Below the pieces are notes generated by a model. That model was given only the letters and a program-made list of their open reading frames with translations, did no database searches and was not told where the DNA came from. Below, in pieces: positions 41,362 through 49,910 of a stretch of 55,263 nucleotides of DNA. Position 1 is the first letter of the stretch; each line of letters opens with the position of its first letter. The stretch spans positions 1-55,263 of the forward strand of contig CAJUHP010000023.1 of the NCBI GenBank assembly GCA_910586125.1, written 5' to 3'. Source of the DNA: an uncultured Lachnospiraceae bacterium (GTDB taxonomy: Bacteria > Bacillota > Clostridia > Lachnospirales > Lachnospiraceae). Position numbers and translations under genes: made by a program.

Positions 41362-43584
41362 ATGGAGACAGTCAGCGGCTATATTGATCATATCGTATAT
41401 CAGAACAACGAGACCGGTTATGCTGTGATCGAGATCGTCAATGAGGGCGAGGGATTTACTCTGGTCGGCATTCTGCCCCAGGTCAATGAGGGAGAATTTA
41501 TCAGCGCAGAGGGAACGCGGATCAACCACGCACTCTACGGCGAACAGTTTCAGGTCAGCAGTTTTGAGCTGCAGACGCCGAGGGACACGGCGGCCATCGA
41601 GCATTATCTGGGCAGCGGCGCGATCAAGGGCGTGGGAACGGCCCTGGCGGCTCGCATTGTAAAGAAGTTCGGCGCCGAGACGTTCCGGGTGATCGAGGAG
41701 GAGCCCGAGCGGCTGTCTGAGGTGAAGGGCATCAGTGAGAACATGGCGCAGAAGATCGGCAGCCAGGTGGCGGAGAAGCGGGATATGCGCGAGGCCATGA
41801 TCTATCTGCAGAGATACGGCATCACGCTGAATCTGGCGGCGAAGATTTTTAAACGTTACGGCAGCGATCTGTATCGTATCATGGAGAAGAATCCCTATCG
41901 CCTGGCCGAAGATATCACCGGCGTCGGTTTCAAAATCGCGGATGAGATTGCCATGAAGGCCGGGATTCGCTCGGACTCGGATTTCCGCATCCGCAGCGGT
42001 ATTTTCTACATATTGCAGCAGGCTTTGACCAGCGGGCATGTCTATCTGCCGCAGGAGGAGGTGCTGACGCGCACCAGAGAGCTTTTGGGAATCGATCCGG
42101 GCGCTCTGGATCGCCATATCGCGGATATGATGATGGAGAAAAAGATCGTGGTAAAAGAGACGGAGCAGGGGAGGATTCTCTATGCTTCCCGCTTCTATTA
42201 CATGGAGCTGAACACGGCCAGAATGCTTCACGATTTAAACGGAACTTCGTCTGCGCCGGAGGAAGCGGTTCAGCAGCAGATCAGCCGGATTGAGAAGGAG
42301 GAAAAGCTCCAACTGGATGAAGCCCAGCGCCGGGCTGTCCTGGAGGCGGTGCGCAACGGTCTTCTGATCGTAACCGGCGGGCCGGGTACCGGAAAGACCA
42401 CGACGATCACGACCATGATCCGCTATTTTGAGTCCGAGGATATGGAAATTTTTCTGGCTGCGCCCACGGGGCGGGCAGCCAAGCGCATGAAGGAGGCGAC
42501 CGGCCGGGAGGCGAGAACCATTCACCGTCTGCTGGAGGTAAACGGCGCGCCCGATGACGCGGGCGTTTCCGGGCGTTTTGAGCGCAACGAACAGAATCCG
42601 CTGGAGGCGGATGTGATTATCATTGACGAGATGTCCATGGTGGATATTCAACTGATGCACTCTCTGTTAAAGGCGGTTTCCGTGGGAACCCGTCTGATTT
42701 TGGTGGGCGACATGGATCAGCTTCCCTCGGTGGGACCCGGCAACGTGCTGCGCGACATCATCCGCTCGGAGTGTTTTCATGTGGTGAAGCTGTCCCGCAT
42801 TTTCCGCCAGGCAGAACACAGCGACATTATTGTCAACGCGCATAAGATCAACCGGGGAGAGCATGTGGAAAAGAAGACGGGAAGCAAAGACTTTCTGTTT
42901 GTCCGGCGCGGGGACGCCAACGCGGTGATCAATGCCGCGATCACGCTTGTGAGCCGGAAGCTGCCGGATTATGTAAAAGCACCGATGCAGGATATTCAGG
43001 TGATGACGCCCATGCGCAAGGGTGTGCTTGGCGTGGAGCGGCTCAACGTGATTTTGCAGCAGTATCTGAATCCTCCCGCAGAGGATAAGGCAGAAAAAGA
43101 ACTGCCCCAGGGGATTTTTCGGGAGGGCGACAAGGTCATGCAGATCAAGAACAACTATCAGGTCGAGTGGGAGATCCGCAGCCGCTACGGTATTGCCGTG
43201 GAAAAAGGCACGGGCGTCTTCAACGGCGATATGGGAGTGATCCGTCAGGTCAATCTCTTCTCAGAGCAGATCGAGGTGGAGTTTGACGAGGGACGCATGG
43301 TGACATACACCTTCGGGCAGGCGGAAGAGCTGGAGCTGGCCTATGCGATCACCGTCCACAAGTCCCAGGGCAGCGAATATCCCGCCGTGGTCATTCCGCT
43401 TTTATCCGGCCCCCGGATGCTGATGAGCCGCAATCTTTTGTACACGGCGGTGACAAGAGCGCGCCGCTGCGTCTGTATTGTGGGCTTGCCGGAGACATTT
43501 GACGCCATGGTGGATAACCAGGTAGAGCAGAGACGCTATTCCAGCCTTGACGTGCGGATCCGGGAGCTCGCGGCTCTTGCATAG
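41362..43584 (+). CDS. recD2: RecD2-like superfamily 1B DNA helicase
   Basis: 740 residues. An N-terminal OB/HhH region (~1-150) is followed by a linker. The helicase domains contain Walker A GGPGTGKTTT (~340), Walker B IIDEMSMVD (~418), QLPSVGPGN and a late SH3 insertion. Motifs VHKSQGSEYPAVVIP and NLLYTAVTRARR (V/VI) lie close to the end. The length and the N-terminal extension separate RecD2 from RecD of RecBCD. It is a 5'-3' helicase for repair in bacteria lacking RecBC. GAAGGAG precedes ATG. Confidence 0.93.
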   Translation: METVSGYIDHIVYQNNETGYAVIEIVNEGEGFTLVGILPQVNEGEFISAEGTRINHALYGEQFQVSSFELQTPRDTAAIEHYLGSGAIKGVGTALAARIVKKFGAETFRVIEEEPERLSEVKGISENMAQKIGSQVAEKRDMREAMIYLQRYGITLNLAAKIFKRYGSDLYRIMEKNPYRLAEDITGVGFKIADEIAMKAGIRSDSDFRIRSGIFYILQQALTSGHVYLPQEEVLTRTRELLGIDPGALDRHIADMMMEKKIVVKETEQGRILYASRFYYMELNTARMLHDLNGTSSAPEEAVQQQISRIEKEEKLQLDEAQRRAVLEAVRNGLLIVTGGPGTGKTTTITTMIRYFESEDMEIFLAAPTGRAAKRMKEATGREARTIHRLLEVNGAPDDAGVSGRFERNEQNPLEADVIIIDEMSMVDIQLMHSLLKAVSVGTRLILVGDMDQLPSVGPGNVLRDIIRSECFHVVKLSRIFRQAEHSDIIVNAHKINRGEHVEKKTGSKDFLFVRRGDANAVINAAITLVSRKLPDYVKAPMQDIQVMTPMRKGVLGVERLNVILQQYLNPPAEDKAEKELPQGIFREGDKVMQIKNNYQVEWEIRSRYGIAVEKGTGVFNGDMGVIRQVNLFSEQIEVEFDEGRMVTYTFGQAEELELAYAITVHKSQGSEYPAVVIPLLSGPRMLMSRNLLYTAVTRARRCVCIVGLPETFDAMVDNQVEQRRYSSLDVRIRELAALA

Positions 43585-43640
43585 ATGGGAATTAATAACA
43601 CATCTGAAGACAGGGCGTTCTGCCTTGTGAGGAAATCAAT

Positions 43641-44357
43641 ATGAATCTGAAAGAAGCGGTTTTGTCGGTTCTGTATCCGCGCAGATGTCCGGTCTGCCAT
43701 GGAATCGTAACGCCCAAGGGGGGCTTTATCTGCCCCTGCTGTCTAAAAAAAGTATCCTTTGTAAAAGAACCGGTCTGTCTGCGCTGCGGGAAGGAAATCG
43801 CGGCGAAGGAGATCGAATACTGTTATGACTGCAGCCGCCATAGGCGCTCCTTTGAACAGGGGATTGCGCTGGCGGTCTATGACGATGTGATGCGCCTCTC
43901 ACTGCGGCGGTTTAAAAACAACGGGCGTGTGGAGTATGCAAATTGGTATGCGCAGATGCTGTGGGAACGGTATGCGGATAAGCTTATGGCGCTGGGGGCA
44001 GACGCTCTCATTCCGGTGCCGCTTCACAAAAGCCGCCGGTGTGAGCGCGGCTACAATCAGGCCGAAATTCTGGCCCGACGGCTGGGCCGGTATCTGAATT
44101 TGCCGGTATGGCCGGACGCCCTGCGTCGCCCGCACAAGACCGTGGCTCAGAAGTACCTGGGGGCGGGGGAGCGAAACCGGAACCTGGAGTCGGCCTTTGC
44201 GCCGGGCAGGCAGCCGGTAAGCGGAGCCGAGGTGATTTTGGTGGATGACATATACACCACCGGAGGGACTGCGGATTCCTGCGGCCGTGTGCTGCTTGCG
44301 GCGGGGGCAAAACGGGTATACTTGGTTACGGTGTGCATCGGAGAGAACGACGGGTAG
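43641..44357 (+). CDS. comF: ComF family phosphoribosyltransferase-like protein
   Basis: 238 residues. Two CxxC zinc pairs at the N-terminus (RCPVCH, CPCC and CLRCG, CYDC) and a C-terminal PRTase fold with VILVDDIYTTGGTADSC are the classic ComF combination. The ComF family is needed for DNA uptake in naturally competent bacteria; in non-competent clostridia it may act in repair or primosome work. It lies 56 bases behind recD2 and probably shares its transcript. Confidence 0.92.
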   Translation: MNLKEAVLSVLYPRRCPVCHGIVTPKGGFICPCCLKKVSFVKEPVCLRCGKEIAAKEIEYCYDCSRHRRSFEQGIALAVYDDVMRLSLRRFKNNGRVEYANWYAQMLWERYADKLMALGADALIPVPLHKSRRCERGYNQAEILARRLGRYLNLPVWPDALRRPHKTVAQKYLGAGERNRNLESAFAPGRQPVSGAEVILVDDIYTTGGTADSCGRVLLAAGAKRVYLVTVCIGENDG

Positions 44358-44384
44358 GACGTTTGGATTTTTTTGTGTTTTGTC

Positions 44385-44413
44385 TTGACAGCGAGAAGAG
44401 AAAGTATTAAAAT
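44385..44413 (+). promoter_or_regulatory. Sigma-A promoter of the marR operon
   Basis: -35 TTGACA (44385-44390), 17-bp spacer, -10 TAAAAT (44408-44413): close to consensus. Confidence 0.8.
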
Positions 44414-44415
44414 AA

Positions 44416-44427
44416 TTAGCGTCCTAA
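44416..44427 (+). promoter_or_regulatory. Candidate MarR operator 1
   Basis: TTAG-CGTC-CTAA is a 12-bp dyad three bases after the -10 box of the marR promoter, in the position for repression. GCGTCCTAAC in this site recurs in inverse orientation upstream of the exporter genes. Confidence 0.6.
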
Positions 44428-44470
44428 CAGAAAGCGAGAGATAGGAAAGAAAGGGGGCAGAGACTTTTTC

Positions 44471-44905
44471 ATGGAAAAACGAAAGGCCGGTCCCGAAATC
44501 AAGATGCTGTCGAATCTGATCAAACGGCAGGTACACGCTCTGGAGACGGCAGGTCACGGTTATATTGTCACCGGGATGCAGGGGCATATTATGGGGTATC
44601 TGTGTCATAACAGGGACAGAGAGATTTTTCAGCGGGATATCGAGGCCGAATTTCTGATCCGCCGTTCCACAGCTACGGGAATCTTGCAGCTCATGGAGAA
44701 GAACGGTCTGATTCGCCGTCAGCCGGTGGCCAGGGACGCCAGGCTAAAGCAGATTGTGCTGACCGAGCGGGCGCTGACGGTTCATCATGCCATCGAGGAG
44801 AAGCTGGATGAGCTGGAGGTGCAGATGCGCCGGAAAATATCGGATGAGGAGATGGAGATATTTTTTTCGGTGGTAGATCGTATGAAAGAAAATTTGGATG
44901 ACTGA
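44471..44905 (+). CDS. MarR family transcriptional regulator
   Basis: 144 residues. The winged helix is at ~35-100, with FQRDIEAEFLIRRSTATGILQLMEKNGLIRRQPVARDARLK: recognition helix plus wing with the conserved DxR. AAGGGGG lies before ATG at about 12 bases. It precedes a two-gene ABC exporter, the usual layout for MarR-repressed heterodimeric multidrug pumps. The effector drug is unknown. Confidence 0.9.
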   Translation: MEKRKAGPEIKMLSNLIKRQVHALETAGHGYIVTGMQGHIMGYLCHNRDREIFQRDIEAEFLIRRSTATGILQLMEKNGLIRRQPVARDARLKQIVLTERALTVHHAIEEKLDELEVQMRRKISDEEMEIFFSVVDRMKENLDD

Positions 44906-44976
44906 AACGGAAAAGAAGGAGAAATCCTTTTCTTTTTTGGGTAAATGTTAGCGAACTGACAATTAGCTTACTGATA

Positions 44977-44986
44977 GTTAGGACGC
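44977..44986 (+). promoter_or_regulatory. Candidate MarR operator 2
   Basis: GTTAGGACGC, the exact reverse complement of GCGTCCTAAC in operator 1, about 50 bases before the first exporter gene. Several TTAGC/GTTAG half-sites crowd 44945-44985. Confidence 0.55.
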
Positions 44987-45037
44987 GGACAGTTATTTGG
45001 CGGATAGCGTGAAAACAAGACAAGGAGGATTGTATGT

Positions 45038-46771
45038 ATGATTCAAACATTACTCAGCAATGTGGGGGAGTTTAAAAAAGATTCCATTTTGGCGCCGTTA
45101 TGCGTGTCCATGGAAGTGGTTCTGGAAGTACTGGTTCCCCTGATGATGGCGCATCTCTTGGATTACGGGATCGAGGCCGGGGATATGAACGTCATTCTGC
45201 GGACCGGGGGCGTACTGGTTGTGGCCTGTATGTGTTCGCTGTTTTTCGGTGTGCAGTCGGGAAAATATGCGGCGAGAGCCTCGGCCGGTTTTGCCAAGAA
45301 TCTGCGCAGGCGGATGTTTTACAATGTGCAGGAGTTTTCCTTTTCCAACATCGACAAATTTTCAACCGCCTCTCTGGTGACGCGCCTGACCACCGATATC
45401 AGCAACATTCAGAACGCTTACCAGATGATTATCCGGATTGCGGTGCGCGCGCCGCTTATGCTGGTTTTCTCTCTGTTTATGACGTTTACAATCCATGTCC
45501 GCCTGGCTCTGGTGTTTTTGGCGGTGACGCCGCTTTTGGCGGTGGGGCTCTATTTTATCATGACCCATGCTCACCCGGTGTTTGAGCGTGTTTTCCGCAC
45601 ATATGACCGACTGAACAATGTGGTGCAGGAGAATCTCAGGGGCATCCGCGTGGTCAAGTCCTATGTGCGCGAGGAGCATGAGATTGAAAAATTTGGAGAG
45701 GTGTCCGACTGTATATACCGTGACTTTGTAAAGGCAGAACAGCTTCTGGCCTTCAATGCGCCGATGATGCAGACGGCGGTGTATACCTGTACCCTTCTCA
45801 TATCCTGGCTGGGAGCCAGATTTATCGCGGCGGGTTCCCTCACGACAGGAGAGCTCACCAGCCTGCTCACCTATACCATGCAGATTCTCTCCAGCCTGAT
45901 GATGCTGTCCATGATTTTTGTCATGCTGACGATGGCCAGAGCCTCAGCGAAGCGCGCCGTGGAGATCATGAGTGAGACGAGTGATTTGTCGAGCCCGCAG
46001 GAGGCCGTCACGCAGGTAAAAGACGGATCGATTGTGTTTAATCATGTGAACTTCAGCTATGGAGGCGAGGGGGAAACGCTGTGTCTGCGGGACGTCAATC
46101 TGCGGATCGAGAGCGGCCAGACGATCGGAATACTGGGCGGCACCGGTTCAGCAAAAACCAGTCTGGTCCAGTTGATTCCCCGCCTTTACGACGCGACGCA
46201 GGGGAGCGTGTCGGTGGGCGGCGTGGATGTGCGCCGGTATGACCTGGGCGCGCTTCGGGATCAGGTTGCCATGGTGCTGCAGAAAAACGTGCTGTTTTCC
46301 GGGACAATCCGCGAGAACCTGCGCTGGGGCAATGCGGAGGCGGAGGACGAAGAACTGATCCGCGTCTGCCGCCTGGCCTGTGCGGACGAGTTTATAGAAA
46401 AGTTTCCCGACGGCTATGACACCTATATCGAGGAGGGCGGCAGCAACGTATCCGGCGGACAGAAGCAGCGCCTCTGCATCGCCAGAGCGCTTTTGAAAAA
46501 GCCCAAGATACTGATTCTGGACGATTCCACCAGCGCGGTGGACACGCGCACGGACGCGCAGATCCGCCAGGCGTTTCAGGAGGAAATACCGGATACCACT
46601 AAAATTATCATCGCCCAGCGCGTGTCGTCCGTGCAGGAGGCCGATCAGATTCTGGTTCTGGATGGAGGCCGCATAGCGGCGGTGGGCCGGCATGAGGAAT
46701 TGTTAAAAACCAGCGCTATTTACCGGGAAGTGTTTGAATCGCAGACAAAGGGAGGCAAAGAGAATGCGTGA
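45038..46771 (+). CDS. Heterodimeric ABC exporter, subunit A (degenerate NBD)
   Basis: 577 residues. The six-TM type IV exporter domain (~1-310) is followed by the NBD (~340-577). Walker A is GGTGSAKTS, with Ala where Gly is usual; the signature is VSGGQKQR. Walker B ends ILILDDSTSAVD, so the catalytic Glu is Asp: the mark of the inactive site in heterodimers such as TM287/288 and BmrCD. AAGGAGG precedes ATG. Its stop overlaps the start of subunit B. A drug or lipid exporter under MarR control is most likely. Confidence 0.9.
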   Translation: MIQTLLSNVGEFKKDSILAPLCVSMEVVLEVLVPLMMAHLLDYGIEAGDMNVILRTGGVLVVACMCSLFFGVQSGKYAARASAGFAKNLRRRMFYNVQEFSFSNIDKFSTASLVTRLTTDISNIQNAYQMIIRIAVRAPLMLVFSLFMTFTIHVRLALVFLAVTPLLAVGLYFIMTHAHPVFERVFRTYDRLNNVVQENLRGIRVVKSYVREEHEIEKFGEVSDCIYRDFVKAEQLLAFNAPMMQTAVYTCTLLISWLGARFIAAGSLTTGELTSLLTYTMQILSSLMMLSMIFVMLTMARASAKRAVEIMSETSDLSSPQEAVTQVKDGSIVFNHVNFSYGGEGETLCLRDVNLRIESGQTIGILGGTGSAKTSLVQLIPRLYDATQGSVSVGGVDVRRYDLGALRDQVAMVLQKNVLFSGTIRENLRWGNAEAEDEELIRVCRLACADEFIEKFPDGYDTYIEEGGSNVSGGQKQRLCIARALLKKPKILILDDSTSAVDTRTDAQIRQAFQEEIPDTTKIIIAQRVSSVQEADQILVLDGGRIAAVGRHEELLKTSAIYREVFESQTKGGKENA

Positions 46772-48698
46772 GACAAAGAAGAAAAGGGAATCCATGCCGG
46801 ACGGCGCGATGAGAAGGCGCGGACCAAAGAATGCCGGGGCGACAGCCGCCAGGCTGCTCTCCTATATCTTTGACGGCTACAAATTGCCGTTTTGCATCGT
46901 GATGGTCTGCATTTTGTTTAGTACTGCCGCCAATGTGGTCAGCAGTATGTTTCTGAGGGTTTTGATCGACGATTACATTTCTCCCATGCTGTCCCTGGCA
47001 GCAGGGGAGAGCCTGGCTCCCTATTTTTCCAGGCTACTGTCTGCTCTTGCGATGGTTGCATGCGTTTATGCGGCGGGTATTGTCGCGTCTCTGCTGTACA
47101 ACCGGATGATGGCTGTGATCTCTCAGGGCGTTTTAAAAACCATACGAAATCAGATGTTTGCCCATATGCAGACGCTGCCGGTCCGGTATTTTGACACGCA
47201 CGGCTTTGGCGATGTGATGAGCCATTATACCAATGATACCGATACGCTGCGCCAGATGCTGTCCCAGAGTATTCCGCAGGCGTTTTCTTCGATTGTCACC
47301 ATTGTGGCCGTGTTTTTTGCCATGGTGACGACAAGCTGGCAGCTTACGATAGCCGTTCTATTATGTGTAGCGGTTATCTTGAGAGTCAGCGGCCGGATCG
47401 CCGGCTTTTCCGGCCGGTATTTTATCCAGCAGCAGCAGGCGCTCGCGCAGACCAACGCCTATATAGAAGAGATGCTGAACGGCCAGAAGGTGATAAAGGT
47501 ATTCTGCCATGAGAAAGCAGCCAAGGAGGGCTTTGACCGGCTCAATGAAAAGCTGTTTGAGAGCGCCGACGCGGCCAACCGCTACTCAAATATCCTGATG
47601 CCGGCGCTGGCCAATATCGGGAATTTGCAGTACGTTCTTTTGGCGGTCATCGGCGGCGCGATGGCGGCCGGCGGCGTGGGGGGACTGACCCTGGGAGCCA
47701 TCGCCTCTTTCTTACAACTGTCAAAGAGCTTTAATATGCCGATTTCGCAGATCTCCGGTCAGGTCAACGCCATTGTCATGGCTTTAGCCGGGGCAGAGAG
47801 GATTTTCGGGCTGATGGATGAAAAAGAGGAGGCGGACGCCGGTTATGTCACGCTGGTAAATGCCCGCTATGACCAGGCGGGAGAGCTGACGGAGGCGAAG
47901 GAGCGCACCGGAATCTGGGCCTGGAAGCATCCGCACGGAGACGGGACGCTGACATATACGCGCCTGCAGGGCGAAGTAAAGTTCTTTGATGTGGACTTTG
48001 GATACCAGCCGGAAAAGATTGTGCTGCAGAATATAACGCTGTATGCCGAACCGGGGCAGAAGGTAGCCTTTGTCGGGGCGACCGGCGCGGGAAAGACCAC
48101 GATCACCAATCTGATCAACCGGTTTTATGACTTGGCGGACGGCAAGATCCGCTACGACGCGATTAATATCAATAAGATCAAGAAGAGCGACCTGCGACGC
48201 AGCTTGGGGATCGTGCTGCAGGACACAAACCTGTTCACCGGAACGGTCATGGAAAACATCCGCTACGGCAATCTGAATGCCACGGACGAGGAGGTATACC
48301 AGGCCGCCAAACTGGCAAACGCGGACGATTTTATCCGGCGTCTGCCCCAGGGCTACGATACGATTTTGACGGGAAACGGCGAGAGTCTGTCCCAGGGACA
48401 GCGGCAGCTTTTAGCCATCGCCAGGGCGGCCGTGGCCGATCCGCCGGTTATGATTTTGGACGAGGCCACCAGCAGCATCGACACCCGCACGGAGGCCATC
48501 GTGCAGAGCGGCATGGATGCTCTGATGCAGGGCCGCACGGTGTTTGTCATCGCGCACCGTCTGTCAACGGTCAAGAATTCCGATGTGATTATGGTGCTGG
48601 AGCAGGGACGGATCATCGAACGCGGCTCACACGACGAGCTGATCGCAAAGCGGGGGAAATATTACCAGCTCTATACGGGTGCGTTTGAGCTGGACTGA
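46764..48698 (+). CDS. Heterodimeric ABC exporter, subunit B (canonical NBD)
   Basis: 644 residues from ATG 46764, behind GGGAGG and overlapping the previous stop by eight bases. A ~45-residue cytoplasmic extension leads to the TM domain (~45-360) and NBD (~395-644). The NBD has Walker A GATGAGKTT, Walker B VMILDEATSSID with the catalytic Glu, and an atypical signature LSQGQRQLL. Together with subunit A this gives one active site and one weak one, exactly the asymmetry of TM288/BmrD partners. Confidence 0.92.
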   Translation: MRETKKKRESMPDGAMRRRGPKNAGATAARLLSYIFDGYKLPFCIVMVCILFSTAANVVSSMFLRVLIDDYISPMLSLAAGESLAPYFSRLLSALAMVACVYAAGIVASLLYNRMMAVISQGVLKTIRNQMFAHMQTLPVRYFDTHGFGDVMSHYTNDTDTLRQMLSQSIPQAFSSIVTIVAVFFAMVTTSWQLTIAVLLCVAVILRVSGRIAGFSGRYFIQQQQALAQTNAYIEEMLNGQKVIKVFCHEKAAKEGFDRLNEKLFESADAANRYSNILMPALANIGNLQYVLLAVIGGAMAAGGVGGLTLGAIASFLQLSKSFNMPISQISGQVNAIVMALAGAERIFGLMDEKEEADAGYVTLVNARYDQAGELTEAKERTGIWAWKHPHGDGTLTYTRLQGEVKFFDVDFGYQPEKIVLQNITLYAEPGQKVAFVGATGAGKTTITNLINRFYDLADGKIRYDAININKIKKSDLRRSLGIVLQDTNLFTGTVMENIRYGNLNATDEEVYQAAKLANADDFIRRLPQGYDTILTGNGESLSQGQRQLLAIARAAVADPPVMILDEATSSIDTRTEAIVQSGMDALMQGRTVFVIAHRLSTVKNSDVIMVLEQGRIIERGSHDELIAKRGKYYQLYTGAFELD

Positions 48699-48721
48699 TT
48701 CTGGAAAAGGATATAAAGTTT

Positions 48722-49609
48722 TCACAAAGATTCGTATAGTTTTTTGGCTATATTGACGAAAGTAAAAATTTCCAGACGGGTGTCCTGTTTCATCCAGCCA
48801 AGTTCAATATGCACGGGCGGATATTGGAGCAATGGGATTTTGACCATGCCGGGGACGACCGCCAGGGGGAGAACCGGCAGGATCAGCATGGCTTTTCCTG
48901 CCTGCAGCATGATCAGAGCGCCCTCGAAGCTGGGGGCGGAGTGGCTGATATCAATCCCCGCCTCTTTGAGCTGGGCCAGAGAGGGGCCCTGGCAGGCAGA
49001 GAGAAAGCTGGCGACGGATCCGGCGGTCACGACGGCCTCTCCTTTCAGATCGCTCAAAAGCAGGCTGGAGCGTTTGGCTAAGGGATGGTTGGGGTTCATC
49101 AACACGTAATAGTGCAGTTCATAGAGCGGCAGAAAGGAGATGTCGGAACATTCGTTGTGTTCGCTGCTGTAAAAGAACCCCAGATCAATGCGGCCATTGC
49201 GCAGATCCTCCAGGGGCTTGGCGTCATTCTGCGGCATAATATCGACCGTTGCGCGAGGCAGGTTCATATTGAATGACGTCACCATCTGGGCCATGCGGTC
49301 ATAGTCGAAAAGCTTGCGGATTCCCACCACCAGATGGGAGCGCTCAGCCCGGCTGATATCCTGGGCCTTTTGGACGGCCAGGCGGTGATAGGACAGAAGC
49401 TGCACCATATCCTGGTAAAATGCCTGTCCGGCGGCGGTCAGCTTGCAGCTCCGGGTGTTGCGCTCAAACAGAATGACAGAGATCTCTTTTTCCAGAGAGC
49501 GGATCTGGTAGGTGATAGCCGGCTGTGTGATGCACAGTTTCTGAGCAGCGCCCACAAAGCTGAGGGTTTCAGCCACCTGAATAAAGCATTCCAACTGATA
49601 CAGCGTCAT
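48722..49609 (-). CDS. LysR family transcriptional regulator
   Basis: 295 residues from ATG 49609, preceded by AAAGGAA. The winged HTH lies at ~1-60 (MTLYQLECFIQVAETLSFVGAA, CITQPAITYQIRSLEKEI). The C-terminal periplasmic-binding-like effector domain (~90-290) is complete. It is divergent from the flavoprotein reductase. A perfect T-N11-A palindrome in the shared 300-bp spacer makes it the likely regulator of that gene, probably sensing the reductase substrate. Confidence 0.9.
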   Translation of the reverse strand: MTLYQLECFIQVAETLSFVGAAQKLCITQPAITYQIRSLEKEISVILFERNTRSCKLTAAGQAFYQDMVQLLSYHRLAVQKAQDISRAERSHLVVGIRKLFDYDRMAQMVTSFNMNLPRATVDIMPQNDAKPLEDLRNGRIDLGFFYSSEHNECSDISFLPLYELHYYVLMNPNHPLAKRSSLLLSDLKGEAVVTAGSVASFLSACQGPSLAQLKEAGIDISHSAPSFEGALIMLQAGKAMLILPVLPLAVVPGMVKIPLLQYPPVHIELGWMKQDTRLEIFTFVNIAKKLYESL

Positions 49610-49766
49610 GAGATGGGATTCCTTTCTATTTTGTAAAAAAGACAAAGCAAATTTGCATGCGCCCGGCCGCGCAGTGCCAGATAGCCGGCAGACATCGGAT
49701 TCGGGCAGAGAGGCGAAACGAGTCCATAATGATTATAACAAAGCCGGAATAAAAATACAATGGTTC

Positions 49767-49781
49767 ATAAAAGTCTTTTAT
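49767..49781. promoter_or_regulatory. LysR box (T-N11-A palindrome)
   Basis: ATAAAA-GTC-TTTTAT is a perfect 15-bp dyad. Its inner 13 bases TAAAAGTCTTTTA satisfy the T-N11-A rule of LysR binding sites. It lies between the LysR gene and the reductase. The rest of the 49610-49910 spacer shows a second small dyad (CGATTTT/AAAATCG at 49798-49813). Confidence 0.65.
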
Positions 49782-49910
49782 TAATCCGGAAAAATATTCG
49801 ATTTTTCAAAATCGCCTGTTTGCGTTATGATAAGCATGTAACAGACCGGTTCCTGCATTGTCAGGCCGGGAATGATACAGACGATACGTGTAAACGTGGG
49901 AGGATTTTTG

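Noticed and set aside
40272..41363. 363-codon minus-strand frame across the mreB-like gene
   Set aside because: Antisense shadow of a clear actin-family gene; no start signal.
49610..49645. Longer start for the LysR protein
   Set aside because: The extra twelve residues precede the normal HTH start, and the Shine-Dalgarno AAAGGAA lies within them, correctly placed for ATG 49609.
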